Source: Diphasiastrum complanatum (Eukaryota; Streptophyta; Lycopodiopsida; Lycopodiales; Lycopodiaceae). From it: a DNA stretch of 64,000 nt. The stretch lies in NCBI GenBank assembly GCA_029204225.1, contig CM055093.1, forward strand, positions 6,269,815 to 6,333,814, read 5' to 3'. Of this stretch, positions 22,835 to 34,988 are shown piece by piece (position 1 is the first letter of the stretch; each line of letters opens with the position of its first letter). Under the pieces are notes generated by a model. That model made no database searches. It worked only from the letters and a program-made list of their open reading frames with translations, and had not been told where the DNA came from. The translations under genes and the position numbers were made by a program.

Positions 22835-24079
22835 TCATCTCACCCCTAATGTGTTGCAGGACCCACTGCAACTCATATTGGACGATGTCGCTCCGCTTCT
22901 ACATTGGCGTCTTCGAACGGTACTTGAAAAAGCGTAGATCCTTGTTCGCTTACATAAAAACAAGTGCTTATTGTTGCCAGTCTTTATCACGAAAACTGTT
23001 TTTCACAAATTACTGCAATTTGATCAGAATGTCTTATTGCTATAGGTGGTTGACATTCTCAAAATTGGAGAGCTCCCAGCAGCTTCACAACTTGCATGCT
23101 TGAGTGCTTCCCACGTGTCTTCTCTCTTATTACTTGTATCTGCCATTGACGGTTTCATCTCTAGATTCTTGGCAAGTACTAACTTCAGGGAGGTCTGCAT
23201 CCTCCATGTTGCTTCTGGGTGTTCCCAGTCTTAAGGAAAACCTTCGATCTGCAGGTTGCACAAACTTCGATTATCAGTCTCAAGGAGATGGACTCATCAT
23301 CAAAAATTTGGTGGTAGGAACAGTTTTGGATGGACAGTTTGGTAACGGTAAGGAAACATGATGAAGGCTTGGTGGCAGGGTGAAGGAACTGATAGTTCTA
23401 CAGTTGCAGCCTTGGACCCTTGCAATGCCGAGCTTTGACCACCACTTGCTAGGTGAGGAGCTCACTTTATTTTGGAGGTTCACGGTTGTCTTCATCTTTC
23501 TTTTTATGCAGCTCTTTCTTTTGATCCATTACTTTTGAATCTCTTTGGGCTTCATAAGAGGGAATTCAATTATCATTGCTCTAGAGAGTCTCTTTTGATC
23601 AAGATTGATCTGACTCATGTGTTGCTTACGTTTTGTCCTTTCCTCCTCAACTTCTTTGCTTAATTTCTTATGTCTTCTAGTTGCTTCACCTGCTTCTTAG
23701 ATCTTCATTTGGCTGGTCATCCATTGTAGGCGGCAGTTAGTCTCTGCAAGATACTTGCAATGATCTTATCAGCTGCTTCGGTAAGACTATAAAAAATTGG
23801 AAATTTCTCAGAAGAACATTGAACTAACAATAAACAAACAGATGGAAGGTAGGGTGGAGGTGGTGACATCGGTAGATGGTTTGGACGATAGGCATGAGGA
23901 TGGGCGCAGAAGTATGGCAAGAGGCCAGTTGAAAGAGACTGATTTCCCAATGCTTATATTTTCCTTTTCTGAAGGATCTTCGTCGTGACTGGAATACTTC
24001 TTTTGATTCTCGATTGAGCAGCAGGTTGAGCGGTTGGGTGCTATAGTGCTCGTGTTGTGTTGTCATGATGATCCTATCA
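22835..24079. other. Internal region of element G without recognised domains
   Basis: No protease, reverse transcriptase or integrase motif was seen on either strand. The region may be decayed internal sequence of G or an unrelated insertion. Confidence 0.4.
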
Positions 24080-25097
24080 GGAGTCATAACTAACATGTCG
24101 GACAGGTAGGATGTTGGTGGGTTGTTTTGGACAATCTTTGAAACTGTGTTTTCTAACACAGTCGGGACACTCAGCGTGGTACCTGGTCTTGACTGGACAA
24201 TCAACCATGAAGTGGCCGGTTTCACCACAGATGAAACATCTGTTGTTCAATGGCCCTTGTATAACGGCATAGCCATTTTGTATGGCTAATGGTTCTGGAC
24301 TTTCAGATGGATATTCATGATAAGTCAAGGAATGTCCAGACTGTGATGGTTGTTCTTCATATCATTGGATTGTATGTGCTTGGATATGCTGATATGGAGG
24401 ACAAGCATCAGCAGGATGCATAGCCTTGGATTTAAGCTCGCGTCTAATCCATCTTGGAAGGCCGACTAAAAACCAGATGATGAGCATCTATTCGGAGGGT
24501 TGTTCTTGTACTTGACTTTTGAGGCATTTGAAACATTACGCGTTCGTCTTTTGTCATTTTGATGTTACTCAATTTGACAAAAGGGCTCTCGATCAAGCGA
24601 AAGGGCTTAAAACGCTTGATAAAGGACTCTTTCAAAATTGACCAATCTATCTTATCTTCACGATCAAGGTTGAAAAACTAATCACGTGCTTTAGCGATCA
24701 TGATCATCGAAAACAGTTGGACCATAGCATCGGGAGATGTTTCGCCATACACATCACATGCATTCTCAAAGATTTGCAATAATCTTTCAGGGTCCAAACT
24801 ACTGTCAAACTTGGGTAGATCTAACTTGGGTGTACGTCTCTCATGATGAGCACTGTGGGTAGTAGAAACTCCACTAAGGTTGGCTCTGGCCTATGAGGGT
24901 TCAACACCATAAAAATGGGGTCGTGCGCGTGAGAACTCAGCTCTATCAGGTTCTTGTCCCTTGAATGGGTTTGTGGATGACTCTTGGAGTTGGGACCGCA
25001 TTTGGTAGAACCTATGACGTCGGATTTGTTCAGCTGTAGGGGACCTTATCTCGTATGGATACTCTTGTGGGATTTCAGAATCGGTATGTTGGTCCAT
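24080..25097 (-). pseudogene. Retrotransposon gag of Ty3 type (element G)
   Basis: The frame opens at 25097 (MDQHTDSEIPQEYPYEIRSP). After a stop near 24893 it continues with LDLPKFDSSLDPERLLQIFE, the gag block KARD then FFNLDREDKIDWSILKE (Trp of the usual DWF replaced by a stop), and FIKRFKPFRLIES. Nearer the end is a CX2CX4HX4C knuckle, CFICGETGHFMVDC (about 24210-24250), followed by a second Cys pair CPDC. Three or more breaks are present. Confidence 0.8.
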
Positions 25098-25429
25098 TGG
25101 GTACGGTTGTGTGTTTTTTGGTGTTGGGTATGAGTTTCTGGTGTTTTTGGATTTTTAAAAAATTTTGGTGTTTTTGGTTTTTTTATGGATTTTAAGAAAG
25201 TCAAGGGGAAGACTCAGTATGAAAAGGGCTTTCTAATTATATGGGTTTTATTTTTTGAAATTTTTTTTGGTGTTCATGCATTTTTTTTTCAGTCTCGAAG
25301 GTGTTGGAAACATGGTGGTTCGGTCGAAATGGCAATCAGAGGTCTTGTTTGAAAGTTATGTGCTCTGGTGTGGATTTGGTCCGGTCGAGATGGGAGTTAC
25401 TTGTTTTGGTCGAGAATTGATTGAAACCC

Positions 25430-25975
25430 TTCAGTCGAGATTTGACTGTTGCCTTCGGTCAAGATTTGATTGCTGCCTTTGGTCGAGATTTGACGCAGAG
25501 CTTCGATTGAGATTTGACGTTGAGCTTCGGTCGAGATTTGATCGAGTGCTTCGGTCGAGATTTGATCAAGCGCTCTGGTCGAGATTCTAGCGAGCGCTCC
25601 GGTCGAGATTTCATAGATGGCTTCGATTGAGATTTGAGCAACGGGCTCCGGTTGAGATTTGAGCGATGAGCTCCGGTTGAGATTTCACACAGTGCTCCGG
25701 TTGAGATTTGACAAATTGGCTCCGATTGAGATTTGACACGGGGCTCCGTTTGAGATTTGATAAATAGGCTCCGGTTGAGATTTTACACAGGGCTCCGGTT
25801 GAGATTTGATAGAGGCTCCGATTGAGATTTGACAGGGGCTCCAGTTGAGATTTCACAAGGGCTCCGGTTGAGATTTCACAGGGGCTCCGGTTGAGATTTG
25901 ACACAGGCCTCCGGTTGAGATTTAAATGAGGCCTTCGGTTGAGATTTAACACAGGCCTCCAGTTGAGATTTAAGT
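25430..25975 (-). repeat. About 22-copy minisatellite (unit about 24 bp) in the leader of G
   Basis: The core GGTTGAGATTTGA (or GGTCGAGATTTGA in the left part) recurs every 22-26 bp for about 545 bp. Left units carry CTTCGGTCGAG, right units carry CTCCGGTTGAG, so the array has two sub-families. Related, looser copies extend left to about 25320. Long apparent frames on the - strand are only repeat translation. Confidence 0.92.
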
Positions 25976-26519
25976 GAGGGGACGGGAGGAGCGTGAGGTT
26001 GGCATTGAAGGAAATCTAGGTTTATGTTTTGGGAGGTTCTTTGAGCACATGATCGTCATTTTGTCTAAAGAAGGCTTGTTGGTTATCCTTTCTAAGGGAA
26101 CAGACGAGGTTGTTAAAGTGTTACAGCCTAGAAGGACCTTCTCTTGACAATGAGACAACCAACGGATTTGTGAGTGTATCAGCCCGTGGATTTGGGCAAT
26201 GATGTAGCCATTAATGTGGCTCTGTCCAGTGTGTAGAAACTCAGATGTGTGGAAAGATTGGAAGTTTGTTTGCAGGGATCCGAGCGGGGACAATGTTGCA
26301 GTTCTTATGGATTTAGAATGCATCGGAGTTCAAGTGGCAATGGTATCAAATGTTGACAAATCTCTTGCTCCGGAGGATCTGTTGATTTTTTCTTTGCTTC
26401 TTCAGAACTGTTTATGCCCGTTACCAGGCTTCATGGCATTCATTAGATGTGTTCTTGAAATGACAATGCCCATACTAGGCATAATGGATGGATTGACGTT
26501 GATAGTATTTTGTCCTGTC

Positions 26520-27508
26520 TGTTAGAGGACAACTCAAGTCTGTCTCTCTTGAACTATGTCACATGCAATCAACCCATCATGTAACCAAAACGTTCAACCA
26601 AATGATCACCATGCATTCAGGTGAACAACCATGAAATCTACTTCTACTTTGCTGCAAAATGAACTAAAATCAGATCCTAAGCACTACTATACTTGCACAA
26701 ATTGACAAACAAGAGCAAGAACTAAACTACAACATTTTGGAGGTCCAAGAATCAAGAAGCCAACCAGTCTTTTGATTCTTGGGCATCACAAGATCTTGCT
26801 CCTTGCTCTTATTTCTTTGCTCTGGCTTTGGATCGTGCTGCTGCTGTTGATGTTCCTGTGCTCTATGGCACGTTGTACTCGGCTGCTCTCCTGCCTTTTG
26901 ACACTTCCTGTTTACTAACGCAGTCTTCCTCCCTTTTTCCACCATCTGTTGCTGCCTTTCCGCCTCTGGGTTCATCCTCTGATTTGCTTCCTACCTTCCT
27001 CCGCTACCCGCTGAGAAGGATTTCTGACCTGTTCGCAGCCAGGCTTCACCTTCCTTCCTCTGTCCAGTGCTTAGCCAACATGGAGAATTTGAGCTTAACA
27101 GGGCCAGCGCTGCTCCAGGAGTCACCTTCACAAAGAGGGAGCCTCTTAAATAATCGAGAGAGCTCCTTAGGTGGCATCCTAGTGGAATTTCCACATCTCA
27201 CAAATTATAAGTGGAATAATGCTCTCCACTAGACGTCACCATCAAAAGGTGGCTCACTCTAGTTTCTTTAAGAGGGGTCTACTTGCATTTATTACATTTG
27301 CCTAGAAATACTAGTTCCTACGTGGTCATTCCATCTTCCGGAATTCACCATGAGGCTTACACAGTTCTTGCTTGTCATTACTAACTAGTATTCCTCGGCT
27401 CTCATACTCGTTAGTCTCGTCTTCTCAAAGACCCTTTGGTCTAAGGTGAGAGGTGCTCTTGAGTTGCTTTGTCTGAGTATCTTGGGGATTCGTCAGAATC
27501 AGCCAACA
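26520..27508 (-). repeat. Probable 5' LTR of element G
   Basis: About 989 bp with TGTTGG at the - strand start and CTCTAACA at its end. A TATA-like ATTATTTAAGAGG (- strand, near 27155) fits an LTR promoter. No canonical primer site follows, so the inner boundary is tentative. Frames inside it (26727-27232) resemble no protein family. Confidence 0.55.
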
Positions 27509-28486
27509 TGTGTATAGCTATAGATAGCAGATCCATGTCTCATTAATGATCTTGGTTTCCCTCCATAACAAAAACCCTACTATTAATGTGGACTAGATTC
27601 AATGTCTCCAACATTCAAAATTGAATCTACTAAACACAATCCGACTTTGTCGACTTGTCATCAACCCTCAACTAACAAGTCATCGAAGACATCAACTTCA
27701 TCACCTTCGACATCTCATCGACCTATTTCCTCACTTTCTAAAAGTGGCAATTCAAATGCATATAGACTAAAATAACTTTGAAATGACAATCTCTAAGTCT
27801 AATATGAAAATTGACCTCAATTGCCAAATACACAAATATGTTCAAAATATCAAACTAGTTGACAATTTCTCACACTCCCTTTCAACTAGTTTTAGCATAG
27901 TTTTAAGCATACTACTTTGATCCAACTTTGCAATGACCTCCATCCTAAGTATAGACCTCCTTTCTAAGGTTTTTAAAGTAGCTTCCATAATTGATATAGA
28001 GAATAGTGTCCACTTTGGATGCTTCACTATTTCTTACATCAATTTTACATCTCTCTCTCTCTCTCTCCACGACATCATGATGAGCTGCAATTGGCATCTC
28101 CCTATTTGCTTTGCTCCGCTGGACCCTAGTTTAATTGCAAGTAAACAATCCATGGTCTTACAATATATCAACATATCCCCTTTGTTAAAGGAGTTTTTAC
28201 CGATGACATGGGTGTGGAAAGGTTTTCCAACAACATACATTGAACAAGTACTCTTTGGAGCAAAATTGTCAAGCTTAGGAGGTCCACATGAACTAGTTGT
28301 ATGTAGTGTGATGCAAAGATGATCAGTGCTACAAACCCATAAGGGCAAGTGAAAGCTTATGTGAGGTGAGAGTCTTGTTATATGGGGCGGAACACTAGTC
28401 TGGAGCTAAAGCTCATTTGGGTGATGTTCTATTGGCACAAGGTAATGCAAAGTTATTGACCCGCAACAGTGCGCGCAACTAACGCA
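27509..28486. other. Unassigned sequence with short CT run
   Basis: AT-rich sequence with a short CT run at 28052-28066. Frames at 27842-28348 show no recognised motif. It borders the truncated 3' side of Copia L. Confidence 0.4.
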
Positions 28487-29427
28487 TCAACTCTGTCTCT
28501 GTGGATTTTAATGCCCAGACAGAAGTGAGCTTCACCCAGGTCAATCATGTCGAACTCAAAAAATAGCATCTGCTTAGAATCCTTAACCAAATTGGTATTG
28601 CTGCTGAAGAGCAACATATCATCCACGTATAAGGTGATGATAATGAAGGATTGTTGCACCGACTTGGAATAGACGTTGCAACCAGTAGTGCTTGGTTGGA
28701 AATCTTGTTCGATGAGAAATGTGTTGATCCTCTGAAACCAAGCTCTGGCAGACTATTTCAAGCCTTACAGACATGATTCTTCATACCTTCCAGAGAATAT
28801 ATCCTTCGAGCTGGATCATGTAGATATCTTCTTGTATAACTCCATTCAGATAAGTTGTTTGTACATCAAGTTGATGCACTTCAAGGTCGACAACTGCAGC
28901 ATATGATAGGAGGGCTCAGATTGATGAATGCTTGAGTACTGGATTGAAAGTCTCACTGTAGTCAATGTTGGGAATCTGAGTGAATCCTCGTGCTACCAGT
29001 CTTGCCTTCCTTCGATCAATTGCTCCATTGGCATTGTACTTGCTCTTAAAGATCCATTTGCAATCAATGATATTGCAGCCAATAGGAACTTCGACTAATG
29101 ACCACGTCTGGTTCTTGATCAGAGATTAATACTCTCTGTCCATGGCTTCTCTCCAGAGATTAGAGTCTAGTTGGCTAAGTGCCTCTTCTACTGTTGTCGG
29201 TTCTTGTATCAAGAGAAATGCAGAATCGGGAGTATACCTTGTGGGCTGTGCGCACTTGGCTTGATCTTCTGGGAGAAATTGATTGATGAACCAATCCTGG
29301 GACTTGTTGCTGGTTAGCAGCAACATCTTCGTCTGGCTCCCTGTCAAATGGTGGATCGACGATGGACATTCTTGAGCCTAAAGCTCGGATAGTCGTGTCA
29401 ATGGCAATTGATAAAAAGCACAACATC
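28487..29427 (-). pseudogene. Copia reverse transcriptase remnant (element L)
   Basis: The linker reads ANQQQVPGLVHQSISPRR, then EEALSQLDSNLWREAMDREY (29126-29200). Reverse transcriptase blocks follow with several stops, ending in LYVDDMLLFSSNTNLVKDSK (about 28580-28640) and CLGIKIHRD, where homology stops. The frame shifts at least three times. Confidence 0.85.
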
Positions 29428-30911
29428 TAACAACCCTCTAGCAGTATGTTGACGGCTTGATCTAAATGGTTTTCTAGTCTATTTACCAACTAAACAATCT
29501 TGACAGACATGTAACTCGACCTTATTATTAGGATTCTCTAGATCAAGAACAATAAAATGTTTAGACATTTGTTGTACAACATAATGATTCAAGTAACCAA
29601 GTCTATAATGCCAAAGGACACTTTTATTTGCTTGAATAGAAGTACTGAGCGCCTAACTAGAGGCAGAAAAGCAATGACTTAGTCTATACAAGTATCCATG
29701 TCTCTTTCCAAGTGCTAGGATATTATCTGTCTTATCAACTACTTTGCATTGATCACTTTCGAATTCTACTTTGTGTCCTAGATTTGTGATTCTGCTTACA
29801 AAGAGCAGATTTGTAGATAAATTGGGTACATATAGGACTTTAGAAAGTAGCTTAGATTGATCATTTGCAAAGCTTAATCTTATAGTACCTTCACCTTTAA
29901 TAGCTTGTGTGCTATTATCGCCAAGGTGAACGTATTTGCTGGTACTGTAGGGTGTATAGGACTCAAAATAGCCAATGAGACTGGTCATATGCTGAGTGGC
30001 ACCGAAATCTAGGAACCAAGAACTGTCGTTGGATGCTCCTTGATGGCTGGTCATGAAAGCAGCATGATCCACTTCTTGAATGGGTTGTGGAACTTCTGTA
30101 GCTGCATTGGCCACTTGATTCGACTGTCCCATGCTGTTGTTCTTTGCTTGTAGTATCCGGCAGTCTTGAATCTCATGGTTGTTTCTCTTGCAGTATCTGC
30201 AAAACAACTTCTTCTTAGTATGTGAATTTGACTATTCTTTGTGCTATGCTGGTTTCTGGTCTTGCTTTGATTGCTTTAGGCCTTTCTTCTTCTTCTGCTT
30301 AGTCGTGCTCTTGTCATGAGAATCAGCTGAGGAATTGGAGGCTTCGTTCCTCCGCGTGTCTTCTTGCAACAACATTGCAATGAATCTTGAAAGAGTCAGC
30401 TTTGGATGCATCGTGATGATCATCACCCAGTTGTCGTATGAGCTTGACAAGCTTGTAAGCAGTTGCATTACTGCATCTTGATCTTCTATGACAGATCCAA
30501 CAGCGGCCATTTGCTTTAGTAGGTTCTTGAATTGGTTGACGTGATTCTACTAAGAATCACTATTTGTCATCTTGAGGGAGTAAAATTTATTTCTGAAATG
30601 TAGCTTGGAAGCTATATCTTGCACGTCATATAACGTGCTCAAGATGTCCCAGACTTCTTTGGATGTCTGAGCTTCAGACACATGGCCGATTTGAGTATCT
30701 GAAATATTGAGGGTGATCAGTGCAAATGCTTTGCCATCCTTCAGCTTCCATCTGGAGATTGTTGTGTCGTCAGCTTCGGGTTTCCCCTTTGCACCTGTAA
30801 CAACGTCGTACAATTTCCCATTAGCACGGTTCTCACTTTAAATTTCCACAGATGGTAATTGGCTCGATCATGCTTGTCCGTGATAGGACTGGCTTTCCCT
30901 TGGGAATCCAT
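29428..30911 (-). pseudogene. Copia gag, protease and pre-integrase remnant (element L)
   Basis: Gag opens at 30911 (MDSQGKASPITDKHDRANYH) and shifts frame near 30800. KDGKAFALITLNISDTQIGH and LLTSLSSSYDNWVMIIT follow. The knuckle CRYCKRNNHEIQDC is complete at about 30160-30205. The protease block is WFLDFGATQHM (about 29985-30015), with Phe in place of the Ser of the usual DSG. Pre-integrase continues to about 29430, where the integrase core has been deleted. Confidence 0.88.
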
Positions 30912-30969
30912 GTGGAAGATTACTCTAGGCGATAGGAATAACTATCAGTAGCTTAAGTATGAAAATCCG

Positions 30970-31805
<836 letters not shown>

Positions 31806-32170
31806 ACATCATCGTTACTTGAAGACACTTTTGGAATGTTCCCCTCATAAAAAATGACATCTCTACCAATAATCACCTTATTAGTAGTAGGAATGTAAAC
31901 CCCGTAGGCTTTACTTGCCTCACTATATCCAACAAATATACCTTTCCTTGAAGATGGATCCTCCTTTGTCCTATCATCAAGAGTTATATTGACATAACAA
32001 GTGCATCCAAAAGTTCTAAAAAATCTGACACTCGGCCTCCTCTTGAATAGCATCTCAAAAGGTGTCCTTCCATCCAATATAGCACTCGGCCACCTATTAG
32101 TGCTTTGCAAGGCAATATAAGATCCATTGTAAGCTTTGTAGGCCCAACATGAGCTATTAGCCTTAAGAAC
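31806..32170 (-). pseudogene. Copia integrase C-terminal fragment (element Q)
   Basis: The - strand reads QSTNRWPSAILDGRTPFEML, FGCTCYVNITLDDRTKEDPS, GIFVGYSEASKAYGVYIPTT and VIIGRDVIFYEGNIPKV. This is the typical end of Copia integrase. It then runs into the LTR start of L at 31805, so the apparent frame continuing past that point is a fusion artefact. The family differs from L. Confidence 0.85.
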
Positions 32171-33190
32171 AAGGCAGTTCCCTCTTTAGGCCCTCCAAAG
32201 TAATTAATAAGGATAATAGGCCAATAAGGGCCTAAAGTAGACTAAATAATACTTAACCAGGACTAACTATCCCTCAAGATAGTTATGTTTAGTTAAGTTA
32301 GAGCATTGTCTATAACTAGGCAAGAGACATCAACTTTTGGATCTTTTGGCTAATTTGTAAGTGAGAGCGCTAATCTTCCTCTTGTGAATGTGAGCCTTGG
32401 GATTGCCATTGCTAGGTCTCATGTGCCTTATCTACATGAATCCATGCTATATTTCATTGCTATGTAATCATCCTTTCATGCCTAATGTGATTCCATGGAG
32501 ATCTCTTTGTTTTTAGCTTTCTTTGGATATGTTATCTTGAACGCTTTGGAACTTTTATTGCTATTAGCTTTAGTTCCATTGTAATGGCTATTAGTTTGGA
32601 TTTGACACATGACAATTATTACTTTTTAGCAATGGACTTACCAGATGCACCATCAGTTTATTGAATTTTATTGGGACGCCCTTGGTTATGAGTTGTGCTA
32701 GTGATTCGTAACTTGGGTACAAGCAAAATCACATCTAAAAACCGTGAGCGAGTAGTCAAAGTGGATCCATTGACTCGGACAATCAAGCCAACAATTCAAA
32801 AGGGAGATGATGATTCTTCCACAACGGATCACACTTGTGACTGAGCAGAAAAAGCTTTGGGAGTCCATTATGATTCTCAAACTGATAATGCTAACTAGAA
32901 TCAAGCACTTGCAACTGTTAATTGTATAGAGGGCTACATGTGTCAATGACAAATCATAAGTAAGCGACATTTGTATGAAAAATCATACCCTTGATACACC
33001 CATCACATTTCCAGTCAATATGATGAATGTAGCAACCGATCGGCTCCAATTGAAGATGAACTTATTCCCATTAGTCATGCTTTATCTTATGAGCTTCGTC
33101 TTCGTCTGCGGATTCGACTGTTCCTTATGTTGTCCTAGTTTCTGGTCTTGCTTTGATTGCTTCGGGCCTTTTTCTTCTTCTGCTTAGTCA
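32171..33190. other. Unassigned sequence between Copia fragments
   Basis: AT-rich with no recognised protein. It includes a short palindrome AACTATCCCTCAAGATAGTT near 32266. It may be decayed LTR or leader sequence. Confidence 0.4.
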
Positions 33191-33812
33191 TGCTCTTGTT
33201 GGTGTACAAGATGTGAGAATCAGCTAAGGAACTTGAGGCTTCGTTCCTCCGCGTGTCTTCATGAACAACATTGTAATGACTCTCAAAAGAGTCAATTCTA
33301 GATGTGGTGTGATGATCATTACCCAGCTATCGTATGAGCTTGGCAAGCTTGTAAGCAGTTGCATCACTGCGTCTTGATCATCTATGATAGATCCGATAGC
33401 AGCCATTTGCTTCAGGAGGTTGTTGAATTGGTTGATGTGATTCTGCAGGGAATCACCATTCGCCATCTCGAGGGAGTAAAATTTTTTTTTTGAGATGTAG
33501 CTTGGAGGCTATATCTCGCACTTCATATAATGTGCTCAAGATGTCCCATACTTCTTTGGATGTCTGGGCTTCGGATACATGGCTGATCTGAGTATCCAAA
33601 ATGTTGAGGATGATCAACGCGAAAGCTTTGCCAGCCTTCAGCTTCCATTTGGCAACTGTTGCGTTGTCTGCATCGGGTTTCCCTTCTGCACCTGTAACAA
33701 CGTCATACAATTCTTTAACCATTGGCACTGTTTTCATCTTAAATTTGCATAGATGGTAATTGGCTCCATCAAGCTTGTCCATGATAGGACTGGCTTTCCC
33801 TTGGGAATCCAT
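33191..33812 (-). pseudogene. Copia gag (element M)
   Basis: Opens at 33812 (MDSQGKASPIMDKLDGANYH), with GKAFALIILNILDTQISHV and EVWDILSTLYEVRDIASKLH. A frameshift lies at a T-run near 33485; LKQMAAIGSIIDDQDAVMQL and SLPSSYDSWVMIIT follow. It is about as long as the gag N-terminal half of L and matches it closely. The zinc knuckle region is missing. Confidence 0.87.
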
Positions 33813-33955
33813 GTGGAAGATTAGTCTAGGTGATAGGAATAACTATCAGTGACTTAAGTATGAAAATCTGGTGCAAAATTACAAAACAAGAAGACAATTA
33901 CTCTATCAGCTGGTAGAGTCTTGTTACTGTGGCAGCTTATCAGACTACAAAAATA

Positions 33956-33967
33956 GCTCTGATACCA
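33956..33967 (-). other. Met-tRNA primer binding site of element M
   Basis: The - strand reads TGGTATCAGAGC, the canonical plant site, immediately inside the LTR end and 144 bases upstream of gag. Confidence 0.93.
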
Positions 33968-34976
33968 TGTTGGAAAAAGAGGGCTGTGAGAAACATAATT
34001 ACCTCGAACTTGAACAAAAAGTGTTCGTGCGTAGCGTAATGAGCTATCTCACTCTTTTCCTAAACATGACTACGCCTATCAGACTCGAACAGAACATTAC
34101 TGATAGAAATCACGTTCGATCTGATTACGTAGCCAAACATTAAGCATGAAGACATCAAAATGATAATTTGTCGCGAACAGCTAGACTGATTGTCAATCAC
34201 AAATTAGTCGCGAAAGACAAGTCTAGATATTAGTCATGAATAGCTAGACTAATAATAATTAGCGAAGAGCAGACTACCAGATTAGGCAATATTAAAGTCA
34301 GACAGAATGTAGAAAAAGCATTGCAAAATTGACACAAATCTGAACGCAGAAGAAACAGAGCTGTAATCAGATTAAGTATAGCGAAATATATAGGTCAATA
34401 ATGCAGGTGAGCACAAGACAATAGCGGACGAAACTGCGTGCTTAAGCCTACTACTGACAATACAAAGAATTGATGTGCGAAAGCATCTACTATGTCTATC
34501 TCTGATAAGCTTCTGATGCTTGCTATATTTTTCACACACTTTGAATACGCAGATGGTATCCAATATATATACATAATGTTACAGGTGTGTAGATGAATAA
34601 AGTACAAAGTGGATGTGTTGTCGTTGTCAAATCTGATTGCACAGTGCATGAGATAAGCGTGAAAAGGCCGCGACATCAGCCTTCGCTGAAATGAATGTTG
34701 AGGAAAATGCAAAAAATGTGACACTCTGACAAATGCCTTAAAATTTGATTTATAGGGTACCTTCACTTTTCCATTAGAGCACCTTTGTCATTTGTAGGAA
34801 ACACAGTGTCGTCTTTTTTGCCTTTTTCGACTTGTATTTATGTAGATAGTCGCGTTTTTTGCCTGTCTTATTTTACATGTAAATATGCAGACTGTGCGAC
34901 AACAAGTAAAATTTAGCAGCATGAATGGAGGCAGATTAAAATAGGATTTAGGAGAGTAGAGGAGATAAATCCAACA
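33968..34976 (-). repeat. Complete 5' LTR of Copia M
   Basis: 1009 bp with TGTTGG...CCAACA inverted ends. The inner edge is fixed by the primer site, the outer edge by the start of P pol sequence. It is the best reference LTR for the L/M/O family. Confidence 0.9.
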
Positions 34977-34988
34977 GCAACAACAGCA

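Larger units (their letters stand above)
22804..27508 (-). mobile_element. Ty3-like element G, - strand, with leader minisatellite
   Basis: From right to left: a long LTR (27508 to about 26520), a leader of about 1.4 kb containing a large minisatellite, gag (25097 to about 24080), roughly 1.2 kb without pol domains, a purine tract (AGGGGTGAGA, about 22838-22848), and 31 bp that repeat the LTR start. All of pol is missing, so the copy is dead or was mobilised in trans. Confidence 0.68.
33191..34976 (-). mobile_element. Copia element M, - strand: 5' LTR, primer site and gag only
   Basis: A complete 1.0 kb LTR, a perfect Met primer site and a gag gene that ends near 33190. The outer LTR edge abuts the pol of + strand element P. 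Nothing of pol is left. Confidence 0.87.

Noticed and set aside
25430-25975. Possible CRISPR array or repeat protein
   Set aside because: Units are contiguous with no unique spacers, unit length drifts so no frame is kept, and the DNA is eukaryotic. It is a minisatellite.
26727-27232. Overlapping frames on both strands that look coding
   Set aside because: They lie inside the probable LTR of element G and match no family. LTRs often hold chance frames.
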